From assembly GCA_038204465.1 (NCBI GenBank), contig JBBRCX010000017.1, positions 1-53,397 on the forward strand: 53,397 bases of DNA. The letters are read 5' to 3'. Under the pieces are notes generated by a model, which was given only the letters and a program-made list of their open reading frames with translations, did not search any database and was not told the DNA's origin. This DNA is from JBBRCX01 sp038204465. GTDB taxonomy: Bacteria > Planctomycetota > Phycisphaerae > Tepidisphaerales > Tepidisphaeraceae. Shown piece by piece: positions 50,401 through 53,397 of this stretch (its first letter is position 1; each line of letters starts with the position of its first letter). A program made the position numbers and the translations under genes.

Positions 50401-52766
50401 AGCGGCGTGCCGCCGGACGAGAGCAGCAGCGCCTGACCGCTGATCACGTTCTGCTTGGAGGTCGTGACGTTGTTCAGCGGCCCGGTGATCAGCACCTGCG
50501 GCGCGCTTGTGAAGGAAAGGTTGGAGAGCAGCGAGCGCTTGTAGACGATATCAGCGGGGTTCAGGCGGTCGTTGGTATAGACGACGGTGATGGTTCCTTC
50601 GGTTTCGTTGAGGATGAGGTTGGGACGCGTTCCAGCGACCGAGTCAACCGTATAGATGGGGTCCCAGGTGCCGTTGGGCCGCCGCACGAGCAGGCCGACG
50701 TCGGTCTGCCCGATGGTGTCGTAGCTGGTCTTGACGGCGACGTAGAGCGTGCCATCCGACGTCGCCTTGAGGTTCATGTGGTCGTCGGCCATCCCGTTTC
50801 CGACGGCGAGGGCCGACGCCGCTGCGGGCACTTCATCCGCAGCCCAGGTTCCGGGCGCGGCGCCGTCGGCGTGAATTCGGAATCCGAAGCGCTGCGTGTT
50901 CTGGTTGGACCAGAAGACGCCAATATTCCCACCGGGCAGGGCAACGACGGAGGAAATATCGTCGGTGCCGAGGCCGCTCGCCAGCGTGATCGGCGCGCTC
51001 CACGTCGAATAAGGCGAATCACTCCAGCGAACCTCGACCGAACTGTTGGTGTCCTGCGCCATCCACATCCGGCCGGTGGAGTCGATGTCGATCGTGGCGG
51101 TCTCGACGCCCGCGCTCAGCGGCACGGTGACCGCCGCCGGGCGCGTCGGCCACGCCTGGTAGGTGCCGGGCGAACCCGCCACGTATTGGAGCGAGTAGAG
51201 TTCGGCCGCAAACCCGGAGGTTTCCCCCGCCGCGTTGGCGTCGGTGCCGGCGCCGTTGTACAGCAGAACGTGAACGACGTTGCCGACGACCAGAGTGTCG
51301 GCGTGGACGTTGGTCTTGACGGACAGCTGCAGCAGGCTGGTCCAGCTGGTCCCGTCCAGGCGGAACAGGGACGTACCCGAGCCGGTCGGCAGCACGGCGA
51401 ACCAGGTGTTGTTCGACTGCCAGACCTTCGACTGCGGCTTTTCACCGGTGTTGGCGGAAATGCTGAGCTGTGAAAGCGACTGAGCGCTGGCCGCGACCGG
51501 GCTCACGACAATCGTCGTGTCGTCGGTGGTGGTGAGGCTCCCGTCGCTGGCCGTGAGGCGCAGCACGTAGGTGCCGTTGGTCGAGAAGTTGGCGGTCGTG
51601 TCAACGGCGCTGGCGGAGGCGAAGCTCACGGTGCCGGGGCCGCTCAGCTTGCTCCACGCGGTGGTCAGCGCGCCGGGCGGGTTGGGCAGGCCGTCGTCGG
51701 TGACCGTGCCGTCGAGGGCGGCCGAACCCGGCAGCGAAACGCTCAGGTCGATCCCCGCGTTGACGCTGGGGGCGATGTTCGTTCCCGGGGGAAAGACGTT
51801 TGCGTTCACGTCGTCGATTGTCGTCAACGCTCCGTCGGTCGCCGTCAGCCGCAGGACGTAGGCACCATCGGCGGAAAACATGGCGGTGGTCTGCGCGAGG
51901 CTTGGGTTTCCGAAGCTGACCGTCCCCGGCCCGCTGAGCTTTGACCACGTGTTCGTAAAGGTGGAGGTCGTCGGAAGTCCGTCGTCGCTCGCCGAGCCGT
52001 TGAGCGTGGCCGAACCCGGGCGTACGACATTCAGGTCCGGACCCGCGTTGGAAGTTGGCGGCAGGTTCCTGAGGTTGTTGACCTCGGCCGCGGTGAGGGC
52101 GCGATTGAAGATCTTGACTTCGTCGATCTTGCCGTTGAGCGGCCGGAAACCGAGGTCTTCCGCGCCGATGCCCAGCCCGGCGGTGTTCGTCTGGATGGTG
52201 AAGGTCTTGGCAGCGGAGGCCTCGAGCGTGCCATTCACGTAGAGCTTGATCGTCGTCCCGTCGTAGGTGGCCGCCAGGTGCATCCATGTCGTGCCGTCGG
52301 TGGGGTACGACGTGGTGGAATCGACTCGATTGGTGTCAGCTGAGGCGAGCTGGTTGAATCGGACGAATGCTTTTCCGGTGGAGGAGAGTCCCAGCTCGTA
52401 GCCGTTCACCGTGCCCTGGCGAGCCTTTTTTACGAGGTATTGGGTGCCCACCACGGTGGGCTGGACCCATCCTGAAATCGTGATCGCGCTGGTGAGGTCA
52501 AGATCGTTATTGTCCGGAACGGTGACGCGCTGATCGACGCCGTTGGTCGCGATCGCACCGTTAATCTGCCCGGTGGTCCAAGTGGGGAGGGAGGTGCCGG
52601 CCAGCGCTCCGTTGTAGGAATTGCCGGAGCTGTCAACCGCGGTCGAGCCCGCGCCGTCGTCGAGCTTCCAGTAGCCGACCAGGTCGGTCACGCTGAGAAG
52701 CACGCGGCCTTCGAGTTGTTCGACGAGCGGCTTACACGCCCGTGCGAGCGTTTCCAACGTTCGCAT
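47436..52766 (-). CDS. Giant planctomycete exoprotein (LamG, PKD-like, SdrD B/Calx-beta, dockerin-like)
   Basis: 1776 residues. The N-terminus (MRTLETLARACKPLVEQLEG then RVLLS) is the planctomycete extracellular signal (LExLExRxLLS). In order: LamG-like jelly roll (about 27-235, GYWKLDDGAGSTAVDSSGNS), two PKD/Ig-like repeats (about 238-425, TWSKLSGPGTVSF twice), a propeller-like region (about 430-800), three modules of 213 residues each (806-1018, 1019-1231, 1232-1440), each an SdrD B-like domain plus a Calx-beta domain, a variable part (about 1445-1600), a dockerin-like segment (about 1600-1650, DINKDGRVGDLD from residue 1628) and an Ig-like C-terminal domain. No anchor or PEP-CTERM sequence is visible. 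Role: probably surface adhesion or glycan binding, inferred. Confidence 0.88.
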   Translation of the reverse strand: MRTLETLARACKPLVEQLEGRVLLSVTDLVGYWKLDDGAGSTAVDSSGNSYNGALAGTSLPTWTTGQINGAIATNGVDQRVTVPDNNDLDLTSAITISGWVQPTVVGTQYLVKKARQGTVNGYELGLSSTGKAFVRFNQLASADTNRVDSTTSYPTDGTTWMHLAATYDGTTIKLYVNGTLEASAAKTFTIQTNTAGLGIGAEDLGFRPLNGKIDEVKIFNRALTAAEVNNLRNLPPTSNAGPDLNVVRPGSATLNGSASDDGLPTTSTFTNTWSKLSGPGTVSFGNPSLAQTTAMFSADGAYVLRLTATDGALTTIDDVNANVFPPGTNIAPSVNAGIDLSVSLPGSAALDGTVTDDGLPNPPGALTTAWSKLSGPGTVSFASASAVDTTANFSTNGTYVLRLTASDGSLTTTDDTTIVVSPVAASAQSLSQLSISANTGEKPQSKVWQSNNTWFAVLPTGSGTSLFRLDGTSWTSLLQLSVKTNVHADTLVVGNVVHVLLYNGAGTDANAAGETSGFAAELYSLQYVAGSPGTYQAWPTRPAAVTVPLSAGVETATIDIDSTGRMWMAQDTNSSVEVRWSDSPYSTWSAPITLASGLGTDDISSVVALPGGNIGVFWSNQNTQRFGFRIHADGAAPGTWAADEVPAAASALAVGNGMADDHMNLKATSDGTLYVAVKTSYDTIGQTDVGLLVRRPNGTWDPIYTVDSVAGTRPNLILNETEGTITVVYTNDRLNPADIVYKRSLLSNLSFTSAPQVLITGPLNNVTTSKQNVISGQALLLSSGGTPLVAKGVKLSFGATTNATLSGRVFDDLNANGTQDAGENGLSGLTVWLDSNDNGIVDNGESTQTSGAQGQYSFTGLAAGSYVVRENAAAPRWASSLGRLPVTVGAGGSIGGLDFANAPVNVTLVATDATGTEVPGDPAAFLVTRSGPTTSSLLVYYTISGTATNGSDYDLLSGTVTIAAGASTAPITITPHNDNSPEGDETVQLTLASDAAYLIGTPSNDTATIIDNIANGSLSGLVFNDGNGNGQKDAGENGLSGVPTWLDANDNGVLDQGEVSLLSDAQGQYSFTSLVPGNYVVRASAATGRWLSTSGRLPVTLPPGGNITGLDFGDAPVLVTLAATDANATEVAGNTAQFLVTRNGPTTSALAVNYTISGSAANGTDYDLLSGTVTIAAGASTAPITITPHDDNVIEGNEMVSLTLAADPAYTVGALSSDTATIADNTAISSLSGLVFDDISGDGVQDGAEAGLSGASVYLDANDNGTLDQGEASVLSGANGEYSFTNLTPGDYVVRAVPAAGRWLSTSARLPVTLAPGGSASGLNFGDAPITVTLAATDSAAAETGGNPGVFQFTRTGPTTSALTVNYTISGTATNGVDYNLLASTVTIPVGASFAAVSINPIDDTRVEGVETVGLALAADPSYTVGAPSSGTVSIADDAFHAVLGRSLFYNRSIFDGNNTAANAADDGAIDPSKTALFPGQSATFANYSGYSRGLNGVMIDIANLANPAALSAADFTFKIGNTSTPGSWVSAPAPVSVTVRSGAGVNGSDRVTIIWADAAIKKRWLQVTTLANSRTGLISADVFYFGNSPGETGNSAFIANVDSSDVNAIESHLRAAGQAPVDFAWDINKDGRVGDLDKSIALGNFTGENSLPLKLIKPPASPAASITAGLLNDTGSSNSDGITADPSVTGNVTNASSAVSMKAGFDSTPSSTWINVISDVQIGGAFTLSQARMQEIYGSVIPQGPHTLHLQLLNAQGLGVASRDVTFTLDSSAV
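48450..50351 (-). repeat. Three 639-bp tandem modules in the exoprotein gene
   Basis: The first residue of each SdrD B-like domain (LSG...) maps to 50351, 49712 and 49073, exactly 639 bases apart. Each module encodes LSGxVFxDxxxxGxQDxxExGLSG, a calcium-type SDxNDNGxxD segment, then a Calx-beta domain with SGPTTSxLxVxYTISG and TNGxDYxLLxxTVTI. Modules 1 and 2 are most alike at the end (AAGASTAPITITPH); module 3 has diverged. Confidence 0.85.
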
Positions 52767-53256
52767 GATCTACCCATCCTGCCAGTGCTTCGGAGGCCTG
52801 AGGCCGGAGCAAATGGCCGGCAAACACAGCTGGCGGTACCTAAGCGCCGGTGCTTCAATTGCAACGGGCGATACACATCGGAGGTGTCAATCCCCGGCGA
52901 GCGGGCATGCCCCGCCACCCACAGATGAAACGGCGGCCCACCACAACCAAAACCAGGGGCAGTTTAGAAACAGGTCCGATAATCCGCAAGCGAGAAGGCG
53001 CAGGTTTCGGCAAAAAACACCGGCATAGTCGGCAAGGGGAACCTATCTTGTCTAAGCGGAATAGAGGACCCCGCCGCATCGGACAGCGGGGTTCTCGGGT
53101 GGGTCACCCGCCGCACCGAGCGGCGGGGCCGGAAAGAGCAAGCGATGCCGGTAGCAAGACAGCAGTCGAGGCCGCCAGTGAGTGAAGGCCAGTATCGGTT
53201 GGTCATCTGAAATTAAGTTGTCTGCGCCATTACATTTCGGAAAGAGCGAGCGGATG
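52767..53256. other. Region between the exoprotein start and the intron
   Basis: 490 bases with no supportable gene; it is the promoter region of the exoprotein on the minus strand and the 3' exon of the group II intron. Two GC-rich hairpins stand out: CCCCGC/GCGGGG at about 53070-53092 and CCGCCGC-ACCGA-GCGGCGG at about 53109-53127, neither with a T-run. No consensus promoter was seen. Some hairpin-targeting introns (class C) insert next to such structures, but these hairpins are over 120 bases from the splice site. Confidence 0.4.
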
Positions 53257-53295
53257 ATCGGGTAGGAGGGGGCCTTTCGGCCCCCGTCCTCCCAC

Positions 53296-53326
53296 ACCAC
53301 CGGACGTACTCATCGTATCCGGCGGT
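53296..53326 (-). ncRNA. Group II intron domain V
   Basis: Lower stem CCGCCGGA/TCCGGTGG (8 bp, one G-U), a two-base CG bulge on the 3' side, a short upper stem TAC/GTA with a five-base loop. This is the domain V architecture; the catalytic triad at the stem base reads CGC, a known variant of AGC. The upper stem is short compared with the usual five base pairs. It lies 5 bases after the stop of the maturase frame. Confidence 0.75.
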
Positions 53327-53331
53327 TTCTT

Positions 53332-53397
53332 TCAACGGTGCAACTGAACGTATCTCTGGGTCAGATTCGCGAGACCCAATGAGGCGAACCATGCCAG
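53332..53397 (-). CDS. C-terminus of a probable group II intron maturase (partial)
   Basis: Only the last 21 residues are in the window (WFASLGLANLTQRYVQLHR and a stop at 53332-53334). A frame that ends a few bases before domain V is in the position of the intron-encoded reverse transcriptase/maturase. The aromatic-SLGL-L pattern is consistent with maturase C-termini I recall, but the piece is too short to identify by itself. The gene continues off the right edge. Confidence 0.55.
   Translation of the reverse strand: MAWFASLGLANLTQRYVQLHR

Larger units (their letters stand above)
53257..53397 (-). mobile_element. Group II intron, 3' end (5' part outside window)
   Basis: Read on the minus strand: the end of a protein-coding frame, domain V (53296-53326), then domain VI (53257-53292), ending CCCGAT. 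Domain VI folds as GGG, AGGA, C, GGGGGCC, a GAAA loop, GGCCCCC, TCCT, a single unpaired A, CCC, then GAT. The bulged A (53263) is the seventh base from the end, where the branch point of group II introns belongs, and the intron ends AT (AY rule). The 3' splice site is between 53257 and 53256. The remaining intron and maturase lie beyond position 53397. Confidence 0.8.

Noticed and set aside
49836..51473. 545-codon plus-strand frame opposite the giant exoprotein
   Set aside because: It is a mirror reading of the repeat-rich exoprotein gene: Arg/Gly/Ala-rich, no motif, and repeating with the same 639-base period.

Overview
The window is about 53 kb of GC-rich bacterial DNA that reads as a planctomycete chromosome, probably class Phycisphaerae (inference). 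The main reasons are a 1776-residue exoprotein whose N-terminus carries the planctomycete extracellular signal LEQLEGRVLLS, and a peptidoglycan/division (dcw) cluster that keeps its mur and fts genes but has no ftsZ or ftsA. Small lipoproteins, GTG/TTG starts and poor Shine-Dalgarno sites on many genes fit this. I saw no tRNA, rRNA or CRISPR array.

Layout. 1-12.5 kb holds housekeeping genes: a YfhO-like membrane protein; citramalate synthase (cimA) behind what looks like an isoleucine leader-peptide attenuator; uppS; a DUF5329 protein; a lipoprotein; cdsA; then the conserved run phoH - pgpH-like HD protein - ybeY - CNNM/CorC protein. 12.7-31.3 kb is the dcw cluster in two blocks. The first is murE-murF-mraY-ftsW-murG-murC-murB-ddl-ftsQ plus a membrane gene. 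The second is mraZ-rsmH-LysM protein-ftsL-like-ftsI. The second block normally leads the cluster, so the order is rotated; murD is missing from its usual slot, where a small opposite-strand gene lies.

31.4-36.4 kb holds mixed genes: a Tat-exported ferritin-like protein, recR, a 41-residue lipoprotein, a zinc-ribbon/VWA membrane protein, an SppA-type lipoprotein protease and a small zincin. 36.6-43.8 kb is a four-gene co-directional locus: a secreted HlyD-like adaptor, a GAF-GAF-TM-HlyD fusion, a PqqD-like/M50/HlyD membrane protein, and a SecA-like ATPase that stops after the motor. This is my best candidate for an undescribed envelope export or processing system. 43.9-47.4 kb has a membrane protein, a soluble histidine kinase/NarL-type regulator pair, an RRM RNA-binding protein and an unknown protein.

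47.4-52.8 kb is the giant exoprotein (LamG, PKD-like repeats, three exact 213-residue SdrD B/Calx-beta modules, a dockerin-like segment). The right edge carries the 3' end of a group II intron on the minus strand: the tail of its probable maturase, domain V, and domain VI with a bulged branch-point A. The rest of the intron lies outside the window.
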